From Trueperaceae bacterium (GTDB lineage Bacteria; Deinococcota; Deinococci; Deinococcales; Trueperaceae), in assembly GCA_036381035.1 (NCBI GenBank), contig DASVDQ010000012.1, forward strand, positions 40,001 to 79,869: a stretch of 39,869 bases of DNA, given 5' to 3'. The notes beneath the pieces were generated by a model. It searched no databases. It saw only the letters and a program-made list of their open reading frames with translations, and had not been told where the DNA came from. Shown here in pieces: positions 32,340 to 39,869 of the stretch. Numbering within the stretch: position 1 is the stretch's first letter; every line of letters starts with the position of its first letter. The position numbers were made by a program, and so were the translations under genes.

Positions 32340-32774
32340 ATGCGCACTCGGAGCGGCGTCGTGCTCCTCGACCGCGACCGCGTCTGCCTGATCCAGCGTG
32401 TCAGGGACGGGAGGACCTACTTCTCGTTCCCAGGGGGCGGCGTCGAGCCGGGCGAGACCCCGGAGCAGGCGGCGGCCAGGGAGGCGCTCGAGGAGCTGGG
32501 CGTCGAGGTGGTGCTCGAGCGGCTGGTCGCCGACCTCCACCTCCGCGGGCGCAGGCAGTACTACTACCTGGCGCGGATCGTCGGCGGACGCTTCGGCAGC
32601 GGCCAGGGCGAGGAGATGTCGAGCGCCGTCGACTCGGAGCGCGGCAGCTACACGCCCGTGTGGGTGACGCTCGAGCACGCCAGGCACGCCGACGTGAGGC
32701 CGCGCGAGCTGTCCCGCGCGCTCCTCAGCGGGTCGCTGGCGAGCGGCCGGGTCCTCCGCGGCGGTAGGGTGTGA
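32340..32774 (+). CDS. Nudix hydrolase
   Basis: 144 residues. The Nudix box at about 33-55 is complete: GGVEPGETPEQAAAREA followed by LEELGV, with the metal-binding REALEE core. The family hydrolyses nucleoside diphosphates linked to another group; the substrate is not evident. TAACGT (32328-32333) ends 6 bases before the ATG, a leaderless layout. The stop overlaps the GTG of the next gene (GTGA, 32771-32774). Confidence 0.92.
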   Translation: MRTRSGVVLLDRDRVCLIQRVRDGRTYFSFPGGGVEPGETPEQAAAREALEELGVEVVLERLVADLHLRGRRQYYYLARIVGGRFGSGQGEEMSSAVDSERGSYTPVWVTLEHARHADVRPRELSRALLSGSLASGRVLRGGRV

Positions 32775-33139
32775 GCGCCTTGCTGTTCGTCGTCGTGGTC
32801 GACCTGGCGTTCGTGGGCGCCAGCGTCTACCTGATCGCCGAGGACCACCTGCTGCCCGGGCTCGTGATGATGCTGATGAGCATGGTCGCCACCGGCCTGC
32901 TGGTCGTGCGGCTCGTGGCGCGGGCTCCGGTGGCGCGCGAGCGCCGGACCGGGGCGCCGCTGTTCACGCCGAGCCGGCTGCAGCCCGAGGTGGTGGCCCT
33001 CGAGCCGGAGCTCGAGGACACGATCGCCGCGCTGGCCAGGGAGAACAAGATCGCGGCGGTCAAGCGCGTGATCGAGCTGACCGGCGCGAGTCTCAGGACG
33101 GCCAAGGACTACGTCGAGGGCCTGTCGCGGGGCCGTTGA
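32771..33139 (+). CDS. Small membrane protein with a ribosomal L7/L12-like C-terminal module
   Basis: 122 residues from a GTG coupled to the Nudix stop. Two hydrophobic helices (about 3-20 and 25-47) are followed by a linker and the C-terminal segment NKIAAVKRVIELTGASLRTA-KDYVEGL (about 93-119). That segment matches the helix-turn-helix part of the L7/L12 C-terminal domain (KIAVIKVVREITGLGLKEAK-type). Proteins combining a membrane anchor with this module exist in several bacteria without known function. On the ribosome this domain recruits translational GTPases, so a membrane-side docking role is imaginable (inference). Confidence 0.78.
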   Translation: MSALLFVVVVDLAFVGASVYLIAEDHLLPGLVMMLMSMVATGLLVVRLVARAPVARERRTGAPLFTPSRLQPEVVALEPELEDTIAALARENKIAAVKRVIELTGASLRTAKDYVEGLSRGR

Positions 33140-33163
33140 CGGCGGCCTCGCGCGCCGCCCTGC

Positions 33164-34969
33164 CTACTCCAGGGCGATGAGGTCGTCGAACTCGGAGTCG
33201 ACATCGGGGTTCGCCCGCGCCACCTCGCTGCCGCGCGTCGCCCAGGCCGGGAACGGGAACGTCACCAGCAGCGGCACGGGCAGGTCGGGCTGGTGCACGA
33301 TCATCGAGCCGGGGCTGAGGATGCCGGCGCGCTCCTGCATGGTGCTCGGCAGGAACCGGTACTCGGGCCGTGCGGCCTCGGCCATGTCGAGGCGGCCCAC
33401 GACGCGGATCGCGGCGTTGCTGACCACGCGCCGCTCGACCTCGCTGGCCGTCTGCTGCGCTCCGATGAGGATGACCCCGAGGCTGCGCCCGCGCTCGGCG
33501 ATGTCGAGGAGCGTCTCCTTGATCGGGCTCTCCTCCTGGGCCGGCGCGTACTTGTTCAGCTCGTCGAGCACGACGTAGACGGTCCCGGGGCTGCGCCCGG
33601 CCGCCTCGCGCTTCTCGAACACGTCCCGCAGCACCACGCCCACCACGAACGCCTGCGCGACGCTGTGCAGGTCGTGGATGTCGACGACGTGCACCATGTC
33701 GCTGCTGGCCAGCGGGTCGAGGCGCGCCCTCTCGAGCTCACGCGGCGGCAGGTCGCCGCGCACGAGGTGCCTGACGTGCCTCACGGCCCCGCGGAAGCGG
33801 CGGACGAAGGCGTGGACCGTACCCAGCTGGTGGCTGCCCGCCCAGTGACCCGCACGCAGGAGCTCCCCGACGTGGTCGGCAAGCTCGTCGAGCGTCTCGA
33901 TCCTCACCCGGCCGTCGGCCTCCAGGCCCTCCACGGTGCCGCGCGCCGCTTCCCCGTCCCACTCGCCGCCCGCGTCGCCGGGCGGCAGGAACACGTGCGG
34001 CCCCTCCTGGCCCGCGGTGAGGCGCTTGAGGCGCTCCGCGACCTCCTCCGTGAGGAACTGGACCATCTGGCTGCCCGGGTCGAGGGCGAAGAGGTAGGGC
34101 AGCATGCCCTGCCGGCAGAACTCGAGGAGCGACCAGGCGTAGGGCGTGGCGGTGGCGCCGGCCGGCGCCTGGCAGGCGAGGCGCTCGGCGCCGGCCAGGC
34201 CGGGCCGGGGCGGGAGACGGCAGGCGACGCGCTCGAACGGCCCGGCGGGCAGCCCCAGCAGGTCGTAGCGCGACGCCAAGGCCAGACCGGCCTCCTCGCA
34301 GTAAGCCTTCTCGTCCTCGGCGCAGCGGGCGTTGGGCTTGTCGAGGAACAGGAGGTCGTTGCCCTTGACGTTGAAGACCACGGCCTTGACGTCCTGGCGG
34401 TTCCGCGCCACGTACTGACCGTCCGGCCGTCGCGCGTTGAGGACGCTGTAGAGCAGCCACGTCGCGAAGCTCGTCTTCGTGGCCACGCCCGAGACCCCGC
34501 TGATGTTCACGTGGCCGCCCGCGACCCCGCTGAGGAAGTCGTAGTTCACGTACGCCGGCTGGCCGTTGCGCAGCACGCCCACGGGCAGGGCGGCGTCCCT
34601 CATGCGGTCGACGTAGAGCGCCCGCGCCAGGTCCTCGCCCAGCGCGAGCCTGACCGGCGCGCCCGGCCGCGGCGGCCTGAGGACGTCGGGGGCGAAGCGC
34701 AGCACGCGCGCGTGCGCCATGAGGATGCGGCGCCCGTAGCTCGCGCCTTGCTCGAGCAGCTCGGTGTCGCCGGGGAACGTGAGCCCCTCGACGCTGTCGA
34801 TGAGGTCGTCGACGACCGCGTACACGGTCACGGGACGGGCCTCGTTGAAGGGGTTGAAGACGTCGACGGCCACGAGCTCGTCGAGCTGCACGCGCGCCCG
34901 CTCCTCGAGCTTGAACCAGAACTCGAGCGGCCGGCTGCGGTCGTTGGCGAGGACGATGCCGACGTTCAC
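33164..34969 (-). CDS. herA: HerA-type DNA translocase/helicase
   Basis: 601 residues from GTG 34969, which overlaps the nurA stop (TGA 34968-34966). An N-terminal HAS-barrel-like part (MNVGIVLANDRSRPLEFWFK) is followed by the P-loop HVNISGVSGVATKTSFATWL, a variant of the usual Walker A. An insert holds five cysteines (C216, C224, C250, C266, C285). Walker B is TVYVVLDELNKYAP; IAERGRSLGVILIGAQQTASE and AAIRVVGRLD then follow, the sensor and arginine-finger region of HerA/FtsK-type hexamers. HerA pumps DNA for the NurA nuclease during end resection. The sbcDC genes lie divergently upstream, making this an end-processing locus. Confidence 0.88.
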   Translation of the reverse strand: MNVGIVLANDRSRPLEFWFKLEERARVQLDELVAVDVFNPFNEARPVTVYAVVDDLIDSVEGLTFPGDTELLEQGASYGRRILMAHARVLRFAPDVLRPPRPGAPVRLALGEDLARALYVDRMRDAALPVGVLRNGQPAYVNYDFLSGVAGGHVNISGVSGVATKTSFATWLLYSVLNARRPDGQYVARNRQDVKAVVFNVKGNDLLFLDKPNARCAEDEKAYCEEAGLALASRYDLLGLPAGPFERVACRLPPRPGLAGAERLACQAPAGATATPYAWSLLEFCRQGMLPYLFALDPGSQMVQFLTEEVAERLKRLTAGQEGPHVFLPPGDAGGEWDGEAARGTVEGLEADGRVRIETLDELADHVGELLRAGHWAGSHQLGTVHAFVRRFRGAVRHVRHLVRGDLPPRELERARLDPLASSDMVHVVDIHDLHSVAQAFVVGVVLRDVFEKREAAGRSPGTVYVVLDELNKYAPAQEESPIKETLLDIAERGRSLGVILIGAQQTASEVERRVVSNAAIRVVGRLDMAEAARPEYRFLPSTMQERAGILSPGSMIVHQPDLPVPLLVTFPFPAWATRGSEVARANPDVDSEFDDLIALE

Positions 34970-35928
34970 GCCGCCAGCGCCCCCCGCAGCGCGCCGAGCA
35001 GCAGCTCGCGGTCGCCGAACGTCCGCCTGAGGTCGCTCTCGAGGTTCTTGACGATGAGGAGCTGCTGCGGCGCCCGCGCGTCGTGGTGGTAGTCGGCGCT
35101 GTAGCGGGGCAGGGTCGCGGCGCTCCAGTCGGCGAGGGCGCGGGCCTCGTCGCGCGACAGCGCGCTGTTGGCCTGCACCCGCACGAGGCCCTGGCGGGGG
35201 TCCACGCCTCTGGCCGGCGGCCGCGGGCGGATCACCCACTCGAGCCTGTCGCCCAGGCTGCGGTCGCCCGCCCTCACCAAGTAGACCGGCGTCCTCTGGC
35301 CCGGCTCGAGCGCGTCCAGCACCGCGTGGTGCGAGCCGGGCAGGCGCTCGCGGCGCGTGGTCTTCACGTAGCCGAGCACGTTCTGGAACGAGCCCGAGCG
35401 CTTGAGCGGCCCGTCCTCGACGACGAGGTCGGTGGGGTGGTCCTCCGCGAGCCGCTCGGCGAGACGCGCCTCCTCGCGGAGCATCAGGCGCTGGGCGAAC
35501 GCAGCGAGGCTCTGGTCTCCCCCGCCCGCGAAGCGCGGCGCGTACGTCAGCCCGTACTGCGGCAGCGAGACCGGTTCCACGTCGCCGCTGTCCTCGCCCG
35601 CGACGATCACGTAGCGCAGTGCCGGGCGCGGCGCGGGCGGCTCGACCCGCGTGCCGAGCCGGCTGGTGACGCTGCCCACCCCCATGACGACGAAGAGGCA
35701 GGGGCGTTCGTCGAGGGTCCCGGCCGCGTCGTGGCGCCGGGCGCCGTCGACGAAGTGGACGGTCCGCGCCTCCACCCGCCCCGGCGAGAGGGGACGCCAC
35801 TCGCCCTCGGGCACCTCGAACTCCAGGTCGAGGTGGGCGTCGCCCTCCGCGTCAGGCTCCTGGTCGAACTCGGTGACGGTGTAGAGCGTGTCGGGGTCCC
35901 AGGGGTGCAGTCTGAAGCGGCCGGTCAC
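34966..35928 (-). CDS. nurA: NurA-type 5'-3' nuclease
   Basis: 320 residues from GTG 35928; TAGGAT (35940-35935) ends 6 bases before it, so the gene is likely leaderless. The NurA catalytic aspartate motif is VHFVDGARR (about residues 57-65), and a second acidic site is DLVVEDGPLKRSG. QNVLGYVKTTRRERLPG and VQANSALSRDEARALADW are typical of bacterial NurA. The protein should form a dimer capping the HerA hexamer and degrade 5' ends with Mn2+. It is translationally coupled to herA through the GTGA overlap. Confidence 0.87.
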   Translation of the reverse strand: MTGRFRLHPWDPDTLYTVTEFDQEPDAEGDAHLDLEFEVPEGEWRPLSPGRVEARTVHFVDGARRHDAAGTLDERPCLFVVMGVGSVTSRLGTRVEPPAPRPALRYVIVAGEDSGDVEPVSLPQYGLTYAPRFAGGGDQSLAAFAQRLMLREEARLAERLAEDHPTDLVVEDGPLKRSGSFQNVLGYVKTTRRERLPGSHHAVLDALEPGQRTPVYLVRAGDRSLGDRLEWVIRPRPPARGVDPRQGLVRVQANSALSRDEARALADWSAATLPRYSADYHHDARAPQQLLIVKNLESDLRRTFGDRELLLGALRGALAA

Positions 35929-35934
35929 GGCGCC

Positions 35935-35992
35935 ATCCTAGCGCCGCCGCGAGTCCCGGTGACTGATATTTTGAGGCACGCCGCGTTAGCCT
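35935..35992. promoter_or_regulatory. Divergent leaderless promoters of nurA-herA and sbcD-sbcC
   Basis: TAGGAT on the minus strand (35940-35935) is 6 bases from the nurA GTG. TAGCCT on the plus strand (35987-35992) is 6 bases from the sbcD ATG. The 46 bases between include an AT-rich patch GATATTTT. No copy of the Deinococcus radiation-response palindrome (TTATGNNATNNACATAA) is present. Confidence 0.6.
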
Positions 35993-35998
35993 GTGGCG

Positions 35999-37177
35999 AT
36001 GCGCGTCCTCCACACCGGCGACTGGCACGCGGGCAAGACGCTCTACGGCTTCGACCGCACGCCCGAGATACGCGCCGCGCTCGAGGAGAGCCTGGAGGTC
36101 GGGCTGGAGCACGGCGCCCAGGCCGTGCTCGTCGCCGGCGACCTGTTCCACACCCGCAACCCCGGCGCCGAGGCCGAGGAGGCCGTCTACGACTTCTTCC
36201 GGCGCGCCGCCCAGGCCGGCCTGCCGGTGGTGGCCGTCGCGGGCAACCACGACAGCCCGCGCCGTCTCGATGCCGTCGCCGGGTTCATGCGCACCAAGGA
36301 CATCCACATCGTCGGTCGTCCGCGCAAGCCGCGCGAGGGCGGGGTCGTGACCATCGACGTCGCGGGCGAGCGCATGCTCGTCGCCTGCCTGCCCTTCGTG
36401 AGCGAGCGCGTGCTGCTCTCCAGCGACGAGCTCTTCGCCGAGGAGGGCGCCTCCGGCCTGGGCACCTACCAGGAGCGGGTCCAGCGGCTCATGCACGCCT
36501 ACACCCAGGAGTTCCGCAACGACACGATCAACGTGATGCTCATGCACGGCACGATGGACGGCGCGCGACTCTCGGGCAGCGAGTACCAGTTCCACAGCGG
36601 GCGCGACTACGCGATCGACCCCAACCACGTGCCCGACTCGGTCTCCTACCTCGCGATGGGCCACGTGCACATGCCGCAGGCCGTGTGGGGCTACCCGGAG
36701 GACAGGGCGCGGTACTGCGGCAGCCTCGTGCAGCTCGACTTCGGCGAGGCCGGCGACGAGAAGCGCGCCCACGTCGTCGAGCTGAAGCCCGGCGTACCCG
36801 CCCGCACGGTCGCCGCCGTGCCCCTGCGCTGCGGACGGGAGCTCCGCCAGGAACGCCTCACGCTGGCCGAGCTCGAGGCGCGAAGCCGCGAGCTGCGCGC
36901 GTTCGCGGGGCACCTCAAGCTGGTCCTGCGGCTCGAGAAGCACGACCCCACCGTCCGCGAGCGCGTGCGGCGCGACCTCCCGAACGCCCGCATCGTCCAG
37001 GTGGAGGTGCCGCGCACGCCCGTCGAGGGCGTGGCCCGCGACGCCGCCGCCCGCAGCCTGCGCGACAACTTCGAGGCGTTCTGGCGCGAGGGGCACGACG
37101 GCACGCTCGACGAGGCCGTGATGCGCAAGTTCGACGAGCTCTACGCCAAGGTCGACGCCGAGGAGGTGTCGGCGTGA
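35999..37177 (+). CDS. sbcD: SbcD (Mre11-type) DNA exonuclease subunit
   Basis: 392 residues from ATG 35999 (TAGCCT box 6 bases upstream; an in-frame GTG two codons earlier is less likely). The metallophosphoesterase motifs are in order: HTGDWHAGK (I), VLVAGDLFHTRNPG (II), VAGNHDSPRRL (III), LMHGTMDG (IV) and MGHVHMPQ (V), all with their metal-binding residues. A C-terminal cap follows. With SbcC it forms an ATP-dependent nuclease that opens hairpins and processes double-strand breaks. The stop overlaps the sbcC GTG (37174-37177). Confidence 0.95.
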   Translation: MRVLHTGDWHAGKTLYGFDRTPEIRAALEESLEVGLEHGAQAVLVAGDLFHTRNPGAEAEEAVYDFFRRAAQAGLPVVAVAGNHDSPRRLDAVAGFMRTKDIHIVGRPRKPREGGVVTIDVAGERMLVACLPFVSERVLLSSDELFAEEGASGLGTYQERVQRLMHAYTQEFRNDTINVMLMHGTMDGARLSGSEYQFHSGRDYAIDPNHVPDSVSYLAMGHVHMPQAVWGYPEDRARYCGSLVQLDFGEAGDEKRAHVVELKPGVPARTVAAVPLRCGRELRQERLTLAELEARSRELRAFAGHLKLVLRLEKHDPTVRERVRRDLPNARIVQVEVPRTPVEGVARDAAARSLRDNFEAFWREGHDGTLDEAVMRKFDELYAKVDAEEVSA

Positions 37178-39869
37178 GGCCGCTGCGGCTGCGCCTCAGG
37201 AACTTCGGCTGCTTCCGCGGCGAGCACGACGTGGACTTCACCGGCCTGAACGGCGACCTGTTCGCGATCGCCGGCCCCACGGGCAGCGGCAAGAGCACCG
37301 TCCTCGACGCGCTGACCTGGGCGCTCTACGGCCAGACGCCCCGCCTGGGCAAGCACCTCAACGAGCACATCTTCTCGCCGGGCGAGTCGGAGCTGTCGGT
37401 CGTCGTCGAGTTCGCGGCGGGGGGCGACGAGTACCGCGCCACGCGTTCGCTGCGCAGGCGCCGGTCGGGGATCTCGTCCGCCGCGAAGCTCGAGCGACGC
37501 GCCGAGGACGGCCGCTGGCTCAACGTGCCGGAGACCGACAGGATCGCGGACTACGAGAGGGCCCTCGCCCGCGCCGTCGGGCTCGACTACGACGGCTACG
37601 TGCGCGCGGTGATGCTCCCGCAGGGCGCGTTCGACGAGTTCCTGCGCGGCAACGACGCCGAGCGCCGCGAGGTGATCAAGGCCCTGCTGCGCGCCTACAC
37701 GATCGAGCGCATGCGCGAGCTGGCGTCGCGCGAGAGGGACGACGCGAAGGAGCTCCTCGGGCAGGCGCGCGCCCGCCTCGACACCGAGTACGAGGGGGTC
37801 ACGCGGGAGCGCGAGGCCGAGCTGGAGGGGCGCGTGCGCCAGCTCGAGCGCGACCTCGCGGCGCTGCGCCTCGAGCAGCGGGAGGTGCAGGAGCGGCTCG
37901 AGGGGCTGGCGGAGCTGGAGCGCCTGGACCGCGAGCTGAAGGCCGCCGCGGCCGAGCTCGCCCGGCTCGACGCCGAGGAGCCCGCGGTGGAGGAGGCGCG
38001 GTCCGCCCTGGAGCGCGCCGACGCGGCCGAGGCCCTCGCGCCCGTGATCGACGCGTTCAGGAAGCGTGAGCGCGAGCTGGCCGAGGCCACGCGGGCCGTC
38101 GCCGACCTGCGCGAGAGGGTGAGGCAGGAGGAAGGTCGGCTCGCGGCTGCCAAGCAGCGGCAGGAGGAGGCGGCGGCCGAGCGCGCGGAGAGAGGTGACG
38201 AGCTCACGCGGCGCGCCGAAGCGCTCGAGGCGGGCAGGCGCGACGCCACGCTGCTCAGGAGGTACGGCGGCAAGCTCGACATGGCCGGGCGGGCGGACGG
38301 CGGCGACTTCGACGAGGAGCGGCTCGCCGACCTGGTGGAGAAGCGGGCGCGCCTCCCCGCGCTGGCGCGGGCCGCTAGCGCCGCGGAGTCCGCCGAGAAG
38401 GAGCTCGGGGAGAGACGGGCCGCGCTGGAGCGCCGCCGCGCCGGCCTGGAGAGCCAGCGCGGGGAGCTGGCCGCCCTCGTCGAGAAGGGCAAGCGGAAGC
38501 GCCAGGAGCTCGACGCGGCGAGGGACGAACTGGAGCGCGCCCGGGTGGAGCACCAGGCGGCGGCGCTGCGCGCCCACCTCCACGTGGGCGAACCGTGCCC
38601 GGTGTGCTTGGGCGTCGTCGAGAGCCTGCCGGAGGCGGGCGCGCCGGTCGACCTGGAAGCACTGAGGGCGCGCGTCGAGCGGGCGCAGGCCGAGGTGGAC
38701 TCGCTCCGCGACGACTACACGGCCGCGTCGCAGCGGATCGTGAGCGAGGAGAAGGCCGTCGCCGAGCTGGCCAGGGAGGTCGAGCAGAAGCACGCGCCGC
38801 GCGCCGCCCAGACCGCGCGCGAGCTGCGCGAGGAGCTGGCCGGCTTCGCCGGGCACGGCGGCACGGCGGGGGCCGTCACCGCGGACGTGACCGCTCGGGC
38901 CGACCTGGAGCTGGCCCGCCTGGCGCGGCGGATCACGGCGCTGACCGGCGGGCGCGACTTCGACGCGCTGTTGGCCGAGACGAACGCGGCCCTGAGACGT
39001 CTCGACGAGGCCGTGGAGGCGGCCGGGCGGCGGCTCGTCGAGGCCGAGAAGGACCTCGCCGCCGCGCGCGCGACCCTCGAGGCGACCGAGCAGCAGGAGG
39101 CGCGGGCGCGTGAGGCCCAGACCGAGGCACAGGCCGCGCTCGAGGCGGCCCTGTCGCGGTCGCGGTTCGACGCGCTCGCGTCCGTGGAGGCCGCGACCCT
39201 CACGGCGGAGGCGGCGAGCCGCCTCAGGGAGCGCCTCGAGCGTCACGCCGAGCGGCGCGCCGCGGCCGAGGCCAAGAGGTCCGCCGCCGAGGTCGGGCTC
39301 GCCGGCCGGACGTACGACCCCGAGGAGCACGGGACCCTGCGTGAACACGCCGAGACGCTGCGGGGCCGCATCGACGAGGCCAACAACCAGCTGGGGATGG
39401 CGGGGAAGGAGCTGGAGACCCTGCGACGGCGCCTGATCGACCTCGCCGAGCTGAGGGAGCGGGCCGCGGAGCTGGAGTCCCGCTACGCCGTGCTGCACGG
39501 CCTCGAGCAGTCGCTGCGGTCGCACCAGTTCGAGGCGTACGTGCTGGGCCACGCGCTGGCCGACCTGGCCGCGAACGCCAGCGTGATCATCAACGAGCTC
39601 ACCGACGGCCGCTACGAGCTCGACTACGACGGCGAGTTCTACGTCCGCGACACCTGGATGGACCCGCATCGCCGCACGGTGAAGACGCTCTCCGGCGGCG
39701 AGAGCTTCATCGTCAGCCTCGCCCTGGCGCTGGCGCTGGCCGACTCGGTGGCCGGCCAGCAGAGGCTGGGCTCCCTGTTCCTGGACGAGGGCTTCGGCAC
39801 CCTCGACCCCGAGGCGCTCGACAGCGTCACCGAGGTGCTCACGAACCTGACGAGCAACGGGCGCATGGT
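37174..39869 (+). CDS. sbcC: SbcC (Rad50-type) ATPase, partial at the window end
   Basis: 898 codons are visible; the frame runs off the window after ...TNLTSNGRMV, probably only a short distance from the true end. Walker A GPTGSGKST is at 34-42, the Q-loop VMLPQGAFDEFLRG near 146-159, then a long Arg/Glu/Ala-rich coiled coil. The zinc hook CPVC is at C475 and C478 (GEPCPVCLG), roughly in the middle. After the return coil come signature LSGGESF (839-845) and Walker B LFLDEGFGTLDPEAL starting near 868. The hook lets two SbcCD dimers tether DNA ends. It starts by GTGA overlap with sbcD. Confidence 0.95.
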   Translation, partial: MRPLRLRLRNFGCFRGEHDVDFTGLNGDLFAIAGPTGSGKSTVLDALTWALYGQTPRLGKHLNEHIFSPGESELSVVVEFAAGGDEYRATRSLRRRRSGISSAAKLERRAEDGRWLNVPETDRIADYERALARAVGLDYDGYVRAVMLPQGAFDEFLRGNDAERREVIKALLRAYTIERMRELASRERDDAKELLGQARARLDTEYEGVTREREAELEGRVRQLERDLAALRLEQREVQERLEGLAELERLDRELKAAAAELARLDAEEPAVEEARSALERADAAEALAPVIDAFRKRERELAEATRAVADLRERVRQEEGRLAAAKQRQEEAAAERAERGDELTRRAEALEAGRRDATLLRRYGGKLDMAGRADGGDFDEERLADLVEKRARLPALARAASAAESAEKELGERRAALERRRAGLESQRGELAALVEKGKRKRQELDAARDELERARVEHQAAALRAHLHVGEPCPVCLGVVESLPEAGAPVDLEALRARVERAQAEVDSLRDDYTAASQRIVSEEKAVAELAREVEQKHAPRAAQTARELREELAGFAGHGGTAGAVTADVTARADLELARLARRITALTGGRDFDALLAETNAALRRLDEAVEAAGRRLVEAEKDLAAARATLEATEQQEARAREAQTEAQAALEAALSRSRFDALASVEAATLTAEAASRLRERLERHAERRAAAEAKRSAAEVGLAGRTYDPEEHGTLREHAETLRGRIDEANNQLGMAGKELETLRRRLIDLAELRERAAELESRYAVLHGLEQSLRSHQFEAYVLGHALADLAANASVIINELTDGRYELDYDGEFYVRDTWMDPHRRTVKTLSGGESFIVSLALALALADSVAGQQRLGSLFLDEGFGTLDPEALDSVTEVLTNLTSNGRM

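Noticed and set aside
35929-35998. DdrO-type radiation-response operator upstream of sbcD/nurA
   Set aside because: No TTATGNNATNNACATAA-like palindrome; only a short AT-rich patch is seen.

Overview
The window is about 40 kb of very GC-rich (roughly 72-74% by eye), densely packed bacterial chromosome with 39 protein genes on both strands, two of them cut by the window ends. I see no rRNA, tRNA, insertion sequence, phage gene or CRISPR array, and no gap above about 250 bases without a gene. The best-fitting source is a Deinococcota bacterium, possibly near Truepera (inference). Reasons: the HerA-NurA pair divergent from SbcD-SbcC, a homodimeric-type pyruvate dehydrogenase (AceE/AceF), an FmdB-like protein without zinc cysteines, LptB implying an outer membrane, and many genes whose start codon lies 6-8 bases after a TANNNT -10 box, the leaderless layout common in Deinococcus.

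Layout. 1-7.8 kb: end of a glutaminyl cyclotransferase; fmdB-like; gpsA coupled to a two-gene ABC exporter; a first TerC; a PAS-GGDEF protein; a two-domain sulfurtransferase divergent from a SpoU-type RNA methyltransferase; a stand-alone receiver. 7.8-16.6 kb: mscL; lptB with a DUF3084 coiled-coil membrane protein; aceE-aceF; mtnN with a small membrane protein. 16.7-21.6 kb: lysA with an extra C-terminal domain; a lipoprotein with a GntR regulator; a SufR-like regulator; a second TerC behind a yybP-ykoY (manganese) riboswitch.

21.7-30.2 kb looks more accessory: an unrecognised 579-residue membrane protein with less biased codon use; a YdeI-DinB pair; a tandem-SHOCT membrane protein before an OmpR-type two-component system; a general-stress FMN-split-barrel protein; a flavin monooxygenase; an ArsR-SRPBCC pair. 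30.3-40 kb: a periplasmic PQQ dehydrogenase; a Nudix hydrolase coupled to a membrane protein with an L7/L12-like tail; and a DNA end-processing locus, nurA-herA transcribed away from sbcD-sbcC.

Functional links: sbcCD and nurA-herA share a 70-base divergent promoter region; aceE and aceF encode two subunits of one complex; terC2 is probably switched on by Mn2+; the SHOCT gene has an 11-base-period direct repeat of the kind used by OmpR/PhoB-family regulators and precedes such a regulator. Non-coding structure is the most unusual part: a perfect 10-base inverted repeat between fmdB and gpsA, repeats around the stop codons of both terC genes and lysA, an 80-base cloverleaf-like fold near 30.2 kb, and a GCGTCCG core that recurs between genes.
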